DNA from: a bacterium UBA3756
Lineage (GTDB): Bacteria; Bacteroidota; Bacteroidia; Bacteroidales; Bacteroidaceae
Direction of reading: 5' to 3'
Length of the DNA: 7,683 nt
Assembly: GCA_002371695.1 (NCBI GenBank)
Contig: DFGG01000081.1
Coordinates: 1-7,683 of the forward strand
Of this stretch, positions 7,371-7,683 are shown one piece after another. Each line of letters begins with the position of its first letter. The stretch's first letter is position 1. The notes under the pieces were generated by a model. The model saw only the letters and a list, made by a program, of their open reading frames with translations. It was not told where the DNA came from and searched no databases. The translations under genes and the position numbers were made by a program.

Positions 7371-7683
7371 ATGAAACGACTTTCCGCTATACTATTCACT
7401 ATTCACTGTTCGCTATTCACTTCTCTCGCCCAGCCTGCAGCCAACTACTATCAGGCGGCTGACGGCAAGAAAGGTGCAGAGTTGAAGACGGCCCTATTCC
7501 AGATTGTCAGTCCGCATGAGGTGCAGACTTACACGCCCGGCGTGTGGGATGCCATCAACAGCTATGATATCCGTGAAGACGGCAAGATATGGGAAATCTA
7601 TTCCGGCATCTCTAACTTCACTCCGAAGACGGATCAGGACAAGGGTGAGGAGATCGATGAGGAAGGCGTGGTCTACAACCGCG
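7371..7683 (+). CDS. Secreted endonuclease I family nuclease, N-terminal part
   Basis: This is the first 104 codons of a gene that runs off the window. Residues 1-20 form a signal peptide (MKRLSAIL..., cleavage likely at SLA|QP), so the product should be exported. The mature start NYYQAADGKKGAELKTALF, followed by a His (SPHEV), VWDAINSYDIREDGKIWEIYSG and then VVYNR, matches the N-terminal pattern of endonuclease I / extracellular DNase proteins. In that family NR is followed by the catalytic EHS-P-SW segment of the beta-beta-alpha metal site, which should begin just past the window edge. Such enzymes cut DNA (and often RNA) non-specifically. The ATG at 7371 is the start that gives a proper signal peptide; no strong Shine-Dalgarno precedes it. 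The catalytic residues and any C-terminal sorting domain cannot be seen. Family assignment is likely, activity is inferred. Confidence 0.82.
   Translation, partial: MKRLSAILFTIHCSLFTSLAQPAANYYQAADGKKGAELKTALFQIVSPHEVQTYTPGVWDAINSYDIREDGKIWEIYSGISNFTPKTDQDKGEEIDEEGVVYNR
7391..7425 (+). repeat. 7-bp tandem repeat encoding the nuclease signal peptide
   Basis: Five heptamers are visible: ACTATTC, ACTATTC, ACTGTTC, GCTATTC and ACTTCTC. They encode most of the hydrophobic part of the signal peptide (LFTIHCSLFTS, residues 8-18). Because 7 is not a multiple of 3, three units make seven residues, which explains the repeated LFT, and gain or loss of a single unit would shift the reading frame. Confidence 0.8.

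Noticed and set aside
7118..7399. Antisense frame of 93 codons across the hairpin
   Set aside because: It crosses the inverted repeat and the start of the nuclease gene, resembles no known protein and has no plausible start signal.
7391..7425. CRISPR-like or recombination-site repeats
   Set aside because: The units are only 7 bp, directly adjacent with no spacers, and lie inside a coding sequence, so they are a simple tandem repeat.

Overview
The window looks like chromosomal DNA of a member of the Bacteroidales, most probably a Prevotella-like bacterium. Three things suggest this: a promoter element of the Bacteroidota type (TAnnTTTG, 2285-2292) in place of a -10/-35 pair, A-rich translation starts with little Shine-Dalgarno sequence, and protein families typical of the phylum (an Oar-like TonB-dependent receptor, a BACON-domain lipoprotein, Bacteroidota-type Adk and Obg). 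Every gene reads on the + strand.

Region 1 (1-2214) is a tightly packed housekeeping cluster. It holds the 3' end of adk (adenylate kinase), obg (ribosome-associated GTPase) and pgeF (multicopper-oxidase-like 'laccase domain' protein, also called YfiH). Adjacent reading frames overlap by 1 and 8 nt, so translation is probably coupled. A hairpin just after pgeF is a likely terminator.

Region 2 (2215-7245) begins with a promoter and a short leader, then an operon of two surface-protein genes 27 nt apart. The first is a 1088-residue Oar-like TonB-dependent outer-membrane receptor. The second is a 531-residue lipoprotein with tandem BACON and OB-fold-like domains and an acidic sequence after the lipidated Cys that resembles a Bacteroidota surface-export signal.

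Region 3 (7246-7683) holds a striking 24-bp inverted repeat, then the first 104 codons of a secreted endonuclease I family nuclease. The window ends just before its expected catalytic motif.

Read together, the last three genes could form a surface system that binds, cuts and imports material from extracellular nucleic acid: nuclease, OB-fold binding lipoprotein, and TonB-dependent import channel. This is inferred from family and neighbourhood only. A second theme is short degenerate tandem repeats at functionally sensitive places: 7-bp units across the receptor stop codon and lipoprotein leader, different 7-bp units encoding the nuclease signal peptide, and 9-bp units inside the Obg G domain.
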